This document shows, in pieces, positions 5,264 through 14,580 of a stretch of DNA of 15,522 bases (position 1 is the stretch's first letter; every line of letters begins with the position of its first letter). The notes under the pieces are model-generated. The model worked only from the letters and a program-made list of their open reading frames with translations, searched no databases and had not been told where the DNA came from. This DNA comes from DATBLE01 sp046732255. Its GTDB lineage: Bacteria > Actinomycetota > Thermoleophilia > Gaiellales > Gaiellaceae. The stretch lies in contig JBKPMR010000054.1 in the NCBI GenBank assembly GCA_046732255.1, positions 1 through 15,522 on the forward strand, read 5' to 3'. A program made the translations under genes and the position numbers.

Positions 5264-6027
5264 AGATCACGCGGACGATCGCGGAGACGCGCGCGGGGCT
5301 GGCCGGCGCCGAGGACGTCGGCCTGGTGCCGACGATGGGCGCCTACCACGCGGGCCACCTCGCGCTCTTCCGCGCCGCGCGGGCCGAGTGCGAGACGGTC
5401 GTCGCCAGCCTGTTCGTCAACCCGGCGCAGTTCGCCGATGCCGCCGATCTCGCCCGTTACCCGCGCGACGAGGCATCGGATGCTGCGCTGGCGGAGGCGG
5501 AAGGAGTCGACCTGCTGTTCGTCCCCGCGACCGATGAGCTCTACCCACCGGGGTATGAGACCTGGGTCGACGTCGAGCACGCCTCGCGCGGCCTCGAAGG
5601 AGACTTCCGCCCGGGCCACTTCCGGGCCGTGGCGACCATCTGCCTGAAGCTGTTCAACATCGTCCGCCCGCGGCGGGTCTACTTCGGCCAGAAGGACGCC
5701 CAGCAGGTCGAGGTGATCCGGCGCATGCTCCGCGACCTCGACCTGGAGATCGACCTGCGCGCGCAGCCAACCGTGCGCGACGCCGACGGCCTTGCGTTCT
5801 CGTCGCGCAACTCGCTCCTGTCCGAGAGCGAGCGCTCGGTCGCGCTCGCTCTCCCGCGTGCGCTTGCCACGGGCGACCCGGCGAAGGCGCGCGCAATGCT
5901 CGACGGCCTCGACGTCGACTACGTCGCGGTCGCTCCCTTCGACCCACCCGTCCTGGCCGGCGCTGTCCGCGTCGGCTCCGTCCGGCTGATCGACAACGCC
6001 CCGCTCGACCGAGGAGGCACGAGATGA
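5260..6027 (+). CDS. panC: Pantothenate synthetase (pantoate-beta-alanine ligase)
   Basis: PanC joins pantoate and beta-alanine with ATP through a pantoyl-adenylate, the last step of vitamin B5 synthesis. The 255-residue product has the adenylation motif PTMGAYHAGH (24-33, with H30 and H33 as the HIGH-like pair), VNPAQF (53-58), YPRD (67-70) and LEGDFRPGHFRAVATICLKL (112-131). VYFGQKDAQQ (140-149) and the KMSKS-equivalent SSRN (181-184) follow, then the terminal RLIDN. It is about 25-50 residues shorter than typical PanC; the loss falls after SSRN, in the C-terminal lid domain. The GTG start overlaps the DUF2520 stop and follows GGAGG by 10 bases. The stop overlaps panB as ATGA, so the trio is a coupled operon. 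panD, which supplies beta-alanine, is not here. Confidence 0.96.
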   Translation: MKITRTIAETRAGLAGAEDVGLVPTMGAYHAGHLALFRAARAECETVVASLFVNPAQFADAADLARYPRDEASDAALAEAEGVDLLFVPATDELYPPGYETWVDVEHASRGLEGDFRPGHFRAVATICLKLFNIVRPRRVYFGQKDAQQVEVIRRMLRDLDLEIDLRAQPTVRDADGLAFSSRNSLLSESERSVALALPRALATGDPAKARAMLDGLDVDYVAVAPFDPPVLAGAVRVGSVRLIDNAPLDRGGTR

Positions 6028-6875
6028 GCGCAATGCCCGCCGGGAAGCTGCCGCTGCCCGAGCTCGCCGCGATGAAGGCGCGTGGCGACAAGATCGTGAT
6101 GGTCACCGCCTACGACGCGCCCGGCGCCCGGTTCGCCGAGGACGCGGGCATCGACATCGTGCTCGTCGGCGACACGGCGGCGATGGTCGTGCTCGGCCAC
6201 GAGGGCACGACCGTGCCGGTGACGGTGGAGGAGATGCTTTTCCTGACCCGGACCGTCTCCCACCACGCCAACCGGCCGCTGGTCGTCGGGGACATGCCGT
6301 TCGGCTCGTACCAGGTGTCCGACGAGGACGCGGTCCGGAACGCGATCCGCTTTCTGAAGGAGGGCGGCGCCGACATCGTCAAGCTCGAGGGGGCCGGCCC
6401 GATGGTCCCGCGCGTGCGCCGGATCGTCGAGGCGGGGATCCCGGTGATGGGCCACATCGGCCTGACACCCCAGTCGGCGACGATGCTCGGCGGGTTCAAG
6501 ACGCAGGGAAAGACCGCGGAGGCGGCGCGGCAGCTGGTCGTGGACGCGCGCGAGCTCGAAGCGGCGGGCTGCTGCTCGATCGTGCTCGAGGCGATTCCGG
6601 CTCCGGTCGCCGCGCGGATCACCGCCGAGCTCTCGATTCCGACGATCGGGATCGGTGCGGGCCCTGACTGCGACGGCCAGGTGCTCGTCTACCACGACCT
6701 CCTCGGCCTGACCGAAGGGCACCTCCCGCGGTTCGTGAAGCGCTACGCCAACCTCTCGCGCGAGATCCGTGACGCGCTCGAGGCTTACGCGGCCGACGTC
6801 CGCTCGGGGGCGTTCCCAGGCGAGGAGCACACCTACTCGATGTCGGAGACCGAGCTGGAGGCGTTCACCCGGTAG
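6024..6875 (+). CDS. panB: 3-methyl-2-oxobutanoate hydroxymethyltransferase
   Basis: PanB transfers the one-carbon unit of 5,10-methylene-tetrahydrofolate to ketoisovalerate, giving ketopantoate, the committed step to pantothenate. The 283-residue product has the TIM-barrel signatures VMVTAYDAPGA (25-35), VGDTAAMVVLGHEGT (48-62, with D50 as metal ligand) and VVGDMPFGSY (87-96, with D90). IVKLEG (118-123) carries K120 and E122, and MGHIGLTPQS (142-151), the catalytic-Glu segment LEAIPAPVA (E189) and TIGIGAGPDCDGQVLVYHDLLGL follow. The ATG overlaps the panC stop, with GAGGAGG 6 bases upstream. Its 3' end overlaps the convergent phosphatase gene by 43 bases, in a conserved-looking C-terminal helix. 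Length is as expected for the family. Confidence 0.97.
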   Translation: MSAMPAGKLPLPELAAMKARGDKIVMVTAYDAPGARFAEDAGIDIVLVGDTAAMVVLGHEGTTVPVTVEEMLFLTRTVSHHANRPLVVGDMPFGSYQVSDEDAVRNAIRFLKEGGADIVKLEGAGPMVPRVRRIVEAGIPVMGHIGLTPQSATMLGGFKTQGKTAEAARQLVVDARELEAAGCCSIVLEAIPAPVAARITAELSIPTIGIGAGPDCDGQVLVYHDLLGLTEGHLPRFVKRYANLSREIRDALEAYAADVRSGAFPGEEHTYSMSETELEAFTR

Positions 6876-7393
6876 AGCCAGCCGGGCTGCCAGGCGAACG
6901 GCGCGACGACGAGCTCCTCCAGCGGCCGGCCGTCGACGAGGTGGTCGAGCGCCCACCGGTTCGCCGAGTGAGCGATCACGACGATCCGTTCGCCGTCGTG
7001 CCGGGCGGCGACCTCGTCGAGGAAAGCACGCGTCCGGTCGACGACCTGCCGGCAGCTCTCGCCGCCGGGGAACGGCTGGTCGACGTACCGGCGGCGGACG
7101 GCGGTGACCTGGTCGACGGCGGCTCCGTTCAGGTCGCCGTAGTCACACTCGCGCAGCCGCGGGTCGTGATGGACCGGAATGCCCGAGCCGGCGAAGGCGA
7201 TCTCCGCCGTCTCGACTGCCCGCCGCAGGTCGGACGAATACACCGCGGCGACGCCGTCGTCTCGGCGGCGGGCGCCGAGCGCGCGGGCCTGCTCACGGCC
7301 GCGCTCCGAGAGCTCTCCCGGGAGCCGGCCGGTAGCGATCCCGCGCTCGTTGTCGACGCTCGTCGAGTGCGTCTCGTAGACGAGCTCAAGCAA
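6833..7393 (-). CDS. Histidine phosphatase (phosphoglycerate mutase-like) with altered RHG motif
   Basis: The 186-residue protein belongs to the histidine phosphatase superfamily, which forms a phosphohistidine intermediate. Supporting segments are the N-terminal strand LELVYETHSTSVDNERG, LSERGREQARALG, the YSSDLRRAVETAE strand-helix (52-64), LRECDYGDLNG (80-90, acid E82) and VVIAHSANRWALDHL (138-152, second histidine H142). H9 is the nucleophile candidate, but the canonical Arg-His-Gly reads Thr-His-Ser here. I have an impression that ETHS/ETHA-type members occur in actinobacteria, but the substrate is unknown. The start is TTG at 7393, overlapping the end of the membrane-protein gene by 8 bases without a strong Shine-Dalgarno, so coupling is likely. 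The 3' end overlaps panB on the opposite strand. Confidence 0.88.
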   Translation of the reverse strand: MLELVYETHSTSVDNERGIATGRLPGELSERGREQARALGARRRDDGVAAVYSSDLRRAVETAEIAFAGSGIPVHHDPRLRECDYGDLNGAAVDQVTAVRRRYVDQPFPGGESCRQVVDRTRAFLDEVAARHDGERIVVIAHSANRWALDHLVDGRPLEELVVAPFAWQPGWLYRVNASSSVSDIE

Positions 7394-8051
7394 ACCGGAC
7401 GCCGACGAAGAGTAAGGTGATCAGCGCGAGCAGGACGCCCGCGATCACGAGCGACGCGAAGGTGCGCGGCCACCGCCACCCGTTCAGCGTCCGGACGCCG
7501 ATCACGAGCAGCACGAGCGACCACGCGAGGAAGCCGCCGTCCAGCACCCGGAAGACGGCCTCGCGGACGCCGTGGTCGCTGCCGCCGGCGCGGAACGAGT
7601 CACCGCCGAACATCGCCAGGCGAACCGGCCAGACGAAGACCAGCTCGACCACGAACGGTGCGGTCGCGAGCGCGACGACGTGCCGTGCCTGGCGGTAGCT
7701 GGCGGCGCTGTCCGCGGTGCGTCCGCCGAGGTGGACGGCGCCCCCGATGATCCAGAAGTTCTGAATCGCAACCAGCAGCCCGGCAACGATGCACTCCATG
7801 AACAGCAGGAGGTAGTTGTTGTTGTTCTCGAAGTCGTCGAAGAAGCGACCGGCCGTGCTGGTGGCGAGGAAGATCGCGGTCCCCGAGACGAAGACGAGGG
7901 CCGTCAGCGGCTCCTGCCGCGCCGCCGCTGCCTCCGCCGAGTCGTCGCGGACCCACACGAAGACCGAGGCCGGCGTTGTCAGCACGTGGACGAGCCGCAG
8001 CCACCACTGCCGCTCCGCCTGTGCCGGCCGGCTCTGGACTTCGGCGCCCAT
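7386..8051 (-). CDS. Yip1-like five-helix membrane protein
   Basis: The product of 221 residues starts with a basic amphipathic lead (WWLRLVHVLTTPASVFVWVRDD) typical of Yip1-domain proteins, where a 'l..P..vF..l' segment precedes the membrane part. About five hydrophobic helices follow: LTALVFVSGTAIFLATS, YLLLFMECIVAGLLVAIQNF, VVALATAPFVVELVFVWPV, FLAWSLVLLVIGV and ASLVIAGVLLALITLLFVGV. A run of four Asn lies just before the second helix. Function in bacteria is unknown; no catalytic residues are evident. I used the ATG at 8051 because an earlier ATG at 8105 would overlap the upstream gene and add unconserved residues. TAGGCT overlapping the upstream stop codon could serve as a -10 box, but simple operon read-through is as likely. 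Confidence 0.65.
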   Translation of the reverse strand: MGAEVQSRPAQAERQWWLRLVHVLTTPASVFVWVRDDSAEAAAARQEPLTALVFVSGTAIFLATSTAGRFFDDFENNNNYLLLFMECIVAGLLVAIQNFWIIGGAVHLGGRTADSAASYRQARHVVALATAPFVVELVFVWPVRLAMFGGDSFRAGGSDHGVREAVFRVLDGGFLAWSLVLLVIGVRTLNGWRWPRTFASLVIAGVLLALITLLFVGVRFA

Positions 8052-8062
8052 TCCGGGCCAGC

Positions 8063-8410
8063 CTACGAGAACTCGACCTCCACCAGCGGCGAGCGTGCTG
8101 CCCAAGCGTCCGCCTGGGCCGGACGGAGACGTTCGAAGATTGGCCGCCGCTCCTCCTGCTCCTCGATCGGTCGTGCCCGCGCGGGAACGTCAGCCTCGAT
8201 GCCCCGCTTCAGGTGCAGCGTGAAAGCCGGGTTCGCGCGCAGATTCGCGTACCAGTCTCGCCGGCCGGGCGAGCCGGTGAGGTAGAGGCGGTCGCCGTCG
8301 GGCCAGGCCCAGATCTCGATCCGCCGGGGAAGCCCGGTCTTCGCGCCGATGGTGGTGATGTCGATTGTCCGGTTGCGCCGAAGCGCAGCGAGGACGTCTT
8401 CGGCCTCCAT
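8063..8410 (-). CDS. Nitroreductase/deazaflavin-dependent oxidoreductase family protein (DUF385-like)
   Basis: The 115-residue protein contains IDITTIGAKTGLPRRIEIWAWPDGDRLYLTG (17-46) and RRDWYANLRANPAFTLHL (50-67). This is the split beta-barrel pattern of the F420-dependent nitroreductase (DUF385/Ddn-like) family, where 'TtGrkTG..r...l' and 'p.W..Nl.anP.v.v' are characteristic. Such proteins bind deazaflavin F420, or sometimes flavin or heme, and act as dimers; the reaction here is unknown. This member is short, lacks a signal peptide, and its C-terminal helix is Arg/Glu-rich. The ATG at 8410 follows a TAGGCT box by 5 bases, so a leaderless transcript is plausible. The two long palindromes separate it from the uvrA-PLD genes upstream. 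Confidence 0.78.
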   Translation of the reverse strand: MEAEDVLAALRRNRTIDITTIGAKTGLPRRIEIWAWPDGDRLYLTGSPGRRDWYANLRANPAFTLHLKRGIEADVPARARPIEEQEERRPIFERLRPAQADAWAARSPLVEVEFS

Positions 8411-8446
8411 ACTCCAGCCTACGCGTGGCGGCCAGCCCGGATCGGC

Positions 8447-8474
8447 AGGGACAGTCCCTTAAGGGACTGTCCCT
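8447..8474. repeat. Perfect 28-base palindrome, copy 1
   Basis: The half-sequence agggacagtccctt is followed directly by its exact reverse complement. Each half also contains the smaller palindrome gggac-a-gtccc, so two small hairpins or one long one can form. TAG follows. It lies between the PLD gene and the nitroreductase-family gene and could terminate or stabilise the uvrA-PLD transcript. Confidence 0.85.
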
Positions 8475-8518
8475 AGGGCTCTCGTCGCCGATCCGGCGGG
8501 CGTCCGCGGATCGGCAGG

Positions 8519-8544
8519 GGGACAGTCCCTTAAGGGACTGTCCC
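8519..8544. repeat. Perfect 26-base palindrome, copy 2
   Basis: It has the same core as copy 1 (gggacagtccctt plus its reverse complement), followed by TAG. It lies 9 bases past the PLD stop codon on the minus strand, where a terminator is expected, but no T-run follows. Confidence 0.85.
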
Positions 8545-8553
8545 TAGAGAGAT

Positions 8554-10266
8554 TCACGCGAAGAGCTCTCGGTCGCGGATCCGGCGGGCGTCCATGTAGT
8601 ACTTCTTCCACCACGGAACCTCGCCCGGCTTCCGCGGCGGTTTGCTGAGGGCAAACGGCCGGCCCGCCTTCTTCGAGGCACTCTGGCTCACTCGAAAGTC
8701 GTAGTGGTCGCAGATGCGCAGGGCCTCGACCATGAAGGAAACCGCGATCCGCCGGTCACGGATCCGGAGCAGGTTCTCGCCGTTCCTCGTGTCGGCCGGC
8801 GCCGAGAAGTTGTACGAGCCCAGGTACACACGGGCGGTCGGCTTGTCGAAGTCGATCAACACGAACTTGTGGTGCATGCGGATCCCGCCGCCGCCGGTCG
8901 GCTCGGCCGAGAACGGCGGCGGGACACCCTTGCGCAGCTGGGAAGGGTAGACGGGGGCGATGTTCCCGTCCGGCTTGAGGAAGTCGAAGCCGCCGACCTT
9001 GCGGTCCGAGATCCCGTAGACGAACACGTCGTCGCGGCCGGCGACGTCCTGGATGGCGGAGAGAACCGGGCCGGGCGTCTGGTACAGGAACGCCAGCGAG
9101 AAGAGGAGCGACGACTTCGTGTGCTTGCCGATGTCCTCGGCGATCGCGGCGAGCTGGGCGTTCGAGGCGGAGTGTGGCGAGAACGCGACCCCGGCGTCGA
9201 TCCCCGGGAGGCCGAGATCCGTCCACTTCGCCGCGGCCGTGTCGCCGAAGACCTGCGGCGGCCCGTTCCAGTAGTCCTCGAACGCCGCTCGATACGCGGC
9301 CACCGCGGTCGCGCCCTCGAGCGCGATCGCGTTGTTGTTCTGGACGTAGAGGCCCCGCCAGCTGAAGTTGGTCGAGCCGCAGGCGACCGTTCGCCCCTTC
9401 GGGCCGTCGACGATGATCACCTTGTTGTGCTGGAGGTTGAGCACGTGCTGCCGGCGGACGTTGCCCTGGCCCGCCGCGACCGCGAGCTCGCCCGCAGCCT
9501 TCGTCTCCGCCGATCCCGGCTCGCCGTGGGCGTCGCTGTCGTCGACGATGATCCTCAGGCGCTTGCCGAGCTTCTTGAGGCGCGACACGATCTCGGGCTC
9601 GTTCAGGTCGTAGGCGATCACGCAGACCTTGGCCTTCTTGTCCGCCACCGCGGCGTCGAGCACGTCCAGGATCGCCCGGCGCGCCTCGAAGCCCATCCAG
9701 GCGAGCGCCTGGGCCGCCTTCGGATGGGTCGGGTCGAAGTCCAGCCCGGCGTCGGCCTTCGCGGGCAGCAGCTTCGAGATCGGCCCGGCCGATTCGTAGT
9801 GGTCGACGAACGCCTGTGACGAGACGAACCCGCGCGTGAAGGCGACATTCAGGACACCGGGATAGGTATCGCGCCGCAGCTCGATTGCGACCGTCTGCGG
9901 CTCGCCGTAGCTGAGCGCCTCGTCCGAGCCCATGAAGACGGGCGTCACCCGGTACGCGAAGGCGCCCTCGAGCTCGGCGTTGCGGGGGAAGTGCACCCAG
10001 CGGAACTTCTGGATCGGCGACTCGAGCGTCGACAGCTGATTGGGATTCAGCTGACCGCCGGGCGTCGGGAAGGAGAGCCGGTTCTTCAGCGGGTAGAAGC
10101 GGTCGCCGTTCGGCTCGCGGTACTCGATCGCGAAGCCGACGAAGTCGTCCGGCGGCGTCGCCTGCTTCCAGTTCATCGCGAGGAGCGCCATCCCGTCCCC
10201 ACGGTGGATCTTCAGCGTGAAGGGCGCCTTTTGATTGCCGCCTGCGACCTGGAACTCACCGGCCAC
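8554..10266 (-). CDS. Phospholipase D-superfamily protein with two HKD motifs
   Basis: The 570-residue protein has two complete PLD half-sites: H280-x-K282-x4-D287 followed by G297-S298-T-N-F, and H465-x-K467-x4-D472 followed by G483-S484-Y-N-F. The two histidines should give a phosphohistidine-type phosphodiesterase that acts on lipid or nucleic acid. Residues 1-130 look like a beta-rich, fibronectin III-like sandwich (VGFAIEYREPNGDRFYPL, FAYRVTPVF). No signal peptide or membrane helix is visible, so it should be cytoplasmic, which favours a nuclease or DNA-end-processing role over lipase; this is inference. The GTG start is 5 bases after the uvrA stop with no promoter room, so it shares the uvrA transcript. 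Its last codons (DARRIRDRELFA) are partly duplicated downstream next to a palindrome. Confidence 0.85.
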   Translation of the reverse strand: MAGEFQVAGGNQKAPFTLKIHRGDGMALLAMNWKQATPPDDFVGFAIEYREPNGDRFYPLKNRLSFPTPGGQLNPNQLSTLESPIQKFRWVHFPRNAELEGAFAYRVTPVFMGSDEALSYGEPQTVAIELRRDTYPGVLNVAFTRGFVSSQAFVDHYESAGPISKLLPAKADAGLDFDPTHPKAAQALAWMGFEARRAILDVLDAAVADKKAKVCVIAYDLNEPEIVSRLKKLGKRLRIIVDDSDAHGEPGSAETKAAGELAVAAGQGNVRRQHVLNLQHNKVIIVDGPKGRTVACGSTNFSWRGLYVQNNNAIALEGATAVAAYRAAFEDYWNGPPQVFGDTAAAKWTDLGLPGIDAGVAFSPHSASNAQLAAIAEDIGKHTKSSLLFSLAFLYQTPGPVLSAIQDVAGRDDVFVYGISDRKVGGFDFLKPDGNIAPVYPSQLRKGVPPPFSAEPTGGGGIRMHHKFVLIDFDKPTARVYLGSYNFSAPADTRNGENLLRIRDRRIAVSFMVEALRICDHYDFRVSQSASKKAGRPFALSKPPRKPGEVPWWKKYYMDARRIRDRELFA

Positions 10267-10271
10267 GGCGG

Positions 10272-13112
<2,841 letters not shown>

Positions 13113-13119
13113 TCGCGAC

Positions 13120-13148
13120 ATTCTATCGTGCGAACACGTGTTCGTGAA
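13120..13148 (-). promoter_or_regulatory. uvrA promoter
   Basis: Reading toward uvrA, TTCACG (13148-13143) and TAGAAT (13125-13120) are separated by exactly 17 bases, and TAGAAT ends 7 bases before the ATG. This is the best sigma-70-type promoter in the window. The transcript would start at or one base before the start codon. Confidence 0.65.
13131..13144. promoter_or_regulatory. LexA SOS box in the uvrA promoter
   Basis: cgaacacgtgttcg is a perfect 14-base palindrome of the form CGAAC-N4-GTTCG, the LexA operator type of actinobacteria and Bacillus (GAAC-N4-GTTC). It fills the -35/-10 spacer and touches the -35 box, an ideal repressing position. It is also 46 bases upstream of the divergent permease gene and could affect that gene too. 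Confidence 0.8.
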
Positions 13149-13190
13149 GCCCTCCGTTTTCCTCTTGAACAAATGGAGAGAACCACCGCG

Positions 13191-14258
13191 ATGGGCGACG
13201 TTGCCCGCAAGTCCTTTGTCGCCACGGCGGTTGCGGTCGCAGTGGTCGCGTCGGCGCTCGCCCTCTGGCATCTCAAGGTCCTGATCGCGCTGCTGCTGCT
13301 CGCGCTCGTGATCGCATCCGCGATGCGCCCGGGCATCGACTGGCTGCACGCGCATCGCGTTCCGCGCCCCGTCGGCCTGCTCATCCACTACCTCGGGCTG
13401 CTCGTCGCCATCGGCCTGCTCCTCTGGCTGATCGTGCCGAGGGCGCTCGACCAGATCGAGAACGCGCTCGGCGGTTCGTTACCAACCTCGAGCTCCGAAG
13501 TCGCCGACGCGGCCCGCAACTCGCACGGGCTCAAGCACGAGATTCTGGTCGCGATCCAGCACCGGCTGGAGCGGTTGCCGAACGGCGCCGGCCTGATCCA
13601 TCCCGCGGTCACCTACGGCCGGACCGCGCTCGAGATCGTCGTCGCGATCTTCTTCGTCTTCGCCATTGCCGCCTACTGGGTCTTCGAGAAGCGGCGCGCC
13701 CAGGCCGTGGTGCTCGGGCTCGTCAAGCGTACGAACCGCAGACGGGTCCGGGACACCTGGGATCTGATCGACGCGAAGCTCGGCGCCTACGTCCGTGGAA
13801 TGCTCCTGATGATCACGTTCGTCAGCACGGTGCTGTCGTTCGCCTTCTGGCTGGACGGGCTGCCGTACTGGCTCCTGGTCGGCGTCTTCGCCGGGCTCGT
13901 CGAGGTCGTGCCGGTGGTCGGTCCGCTGATTGCCGGCGTGACCGCAGTCGGTCTGGGCTTGACGGTCTCGATCCCGACGGCAATCGGTGCGGCGATCGCC
14001 GTCTGGGGCCTCCGGCTGTTGCAGGACTACGTCATCGGCCCGCGCGTCCTCGGCCATGCGGTCGGCCTCTCGCCGCTGATCGTGCTGCTGACGGTCACCT
14101 CGGTCGGAATCCTCGTCGGGCCGGCGTACGTGCTGCTCGCGACACCGTTCGCGGCGGTCCTGGCGACGATCGTCGACGTAGCGGTGTTCGACAAGGACCC
14201 CGCGAAAGAGGATGTCCCGGCGGTGATCTTCCCGGCGAAGGACGCGGAAGCGCGCTAG
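13191..14258 (+). CDS. AI-2E family transporter (polytopic permease)
   Basis: The 355-residue protein is hydrophobic, with about seven to eight membrane helices. It starts with paired helices (SFVATAVAVAVVASALALW, VLIALLLLALVIASAM) and RPGIDWLHAHRVPRPVGLLI, a layout typical of the AI-2E/PerM/YdiK family. A soluble segment of about 100 residues follows, then the conserved central part LGAYVRGMLLMITFVSTVLSF, VVPVVGPLIAG and LQDYVIGPRVLGHAVGLSPLIVLL, where 'PviGp.i' and 'i.prv.g..vgLhPl.vll' are family hallmarks. Members export the quorum signal AI-2 or act as Na+/H+ antiporters; no function can be assigned here. I chose the ATG at 13191, which has GGAGAG 10 bases upstream; an in-frame ATG at 13173 lacks a ribosome-binding site. 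The gene is divergent from uvrA and shares its 78-base control region. Confidence 0.87.
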   Translation: MGDVARKSFVATAVAVAVVASALALWHLKVLIALLLLALVIASAMRPGIDWLHAHRVPRPVGLLIHYLGLLVAIGLLLWLIVPRALDQIENALGGSLPTSSSEVADAARNSHGLKHEILVAIQHRLERLPNGAGLIHPAVTYGRTALEIVVAIFFVFAIAAYWVFEKRRAQAVVLGLVKRTNRRRVRDTWDLIDAKLGAYVRGMLLMITFVSTVLSFAFWLDGLPYWLLVGVFAGLVEVVPVVGPLIAGVTAVGLGLTVSIPTAIGAAIAVWGLRLLQDYVIGPRVLGHAVGLSPLIVLLTVTSVGILVGPAYVLLATPFAAVLATIVDVAVFDKDPAKEDVPAVIFPAKDAEAR

Positions 14259-14262
14259 CTGG

Positions 14263-14325
14263 GCCCGGCGCGTCAGCTTGCCCGGTTGAGCCCGGCGCGT
14301 CAGCTTGCCCGGTTAAGCCCGGCGC
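14263..14325. repeat. Short tandem direct repeat, 27-base unit, about 2.3 copies
   Basis: Copy 1 (14263-14289) and copy 2 (14290-14316) differ at one position (the unit ends ggttga versus ggttaa). A third copy keeps only its first nine bases, gcccggcgc. The array fills the gap between two convergent genes and supplies the TAA stop codon of the minus-strand gene. No strong hairpin or T-run was seen in it. Confidence 0.85.
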
Positions 14326-14552
14326 CAGCGTCCGAAGATCAGCCCGCCGAGGGTGAAGCCGAGGCCGAAGGTTCCGACCGCGAACGCCCCGATCGCGACC
14401 GCCTTGCGCCAGCTCGACATCTGCCGCCACCGGCCGAGCGCCTCCTCTTCCTCGGCGGTCAGCGGCTCGCCCCGGCGCTGCTTGCGGAGCGCCCCACCGG
14501 CTCGAAGTCCGAGGTAGAGATCGTCGACGATCTCAGCCGGCTCGTCCGTCAT
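14313..14552 (-). CDS. Small single-helix membrane protein, unknown function
   Basis: The 79-residue protein is not recognised. Residues 1-48 are soluble and charged (DEPAEIVDDLYLGLRAGGALRK, PLTAEEEEALGRWRQM). Residues 51-74 form one hydrophobic, glycine-patterned segment (AVAIGAFAVGTFGLGFTLGG) that could pack as a glycine zipper, and the tail is basic (RWRRA), so the N-terminus may be outside or the helix may sit in an oligomer. The ATG at 14552 follows a TATAAA box by 9 bases, and the codon usage fits the neighbours, which supports a real gene. Its stop codon lies in a tandem repeat. It is divergent from the phosphoesterase gene across 28 bases and may share its promoter. Confidence 0.62.
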   Translation of the reverse strand: MTDEPAEIVDDLYLGLRAGGALRKQRRGEPLTAEEEEALGRWRQMSSWRKAVAIGAFAVGTFGLGFTLGGLIFGRWRRA

Positions 14553-14561
14553 GCGACCGAG

Positions 14562-14571
14562 TTTATAGGGT
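14562..14571. promoter_or_regulatory. Compact divergent promoter with overlapping -10 boxes
   Basis: TAGGGT (14566-14571, rightward) and TATAAA (14567-14562, leftward) share the TA at 14566-14567, and each lies 9 bases from its start codon. It is the most AT-rich spot in the region. No -35 boxes are evident. The design mirrors the fmdB/GNAT promoter at 3974-3984. Confidence 0.5.
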
Positions 14572-14580
14572 GAGTCGGCC

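Larger units (their letters stand above)
8438..8593. repeat. Imperfect tandem duplication carrying two long palindromes
   Basis: Two diverged copies follow each other (8438-8505 and 8507-8593). Each has cggatcggcaggg, then the same 26-base palindrome followed by TAG, then gctctcg, then a match to the PLD 3' coding end (gatccggcgggcgtcc). The second copy contains the true PLD stop region; the first lacks about 18 bases around it. A further 9-base stem (gccgatccg at 8487-8495 pairing with cggatcggc at 8507-8515) lies between the palindromes. The region can form three adjacent hairpins. Confidence 0.8.

Noticed and set aside
8447..8544. CRISPR-like array made from the two identical palindromes
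   Set aside because: There are only two copies, the intervening sequence derives from the PLD gene end, and no cas genes are present.
8704..9819. Long plus-strand open frame opposite the PLD gene
   Set aside because: It is antisense to two intact HKD motifs and has a low-complexity Arg/Val/Asp composition.
13113..13388. N-terminal extension of uvrA beyond 13112
   Set aside because: The extra residues are unconserved, and the extension would run through the promoter and LexA box.
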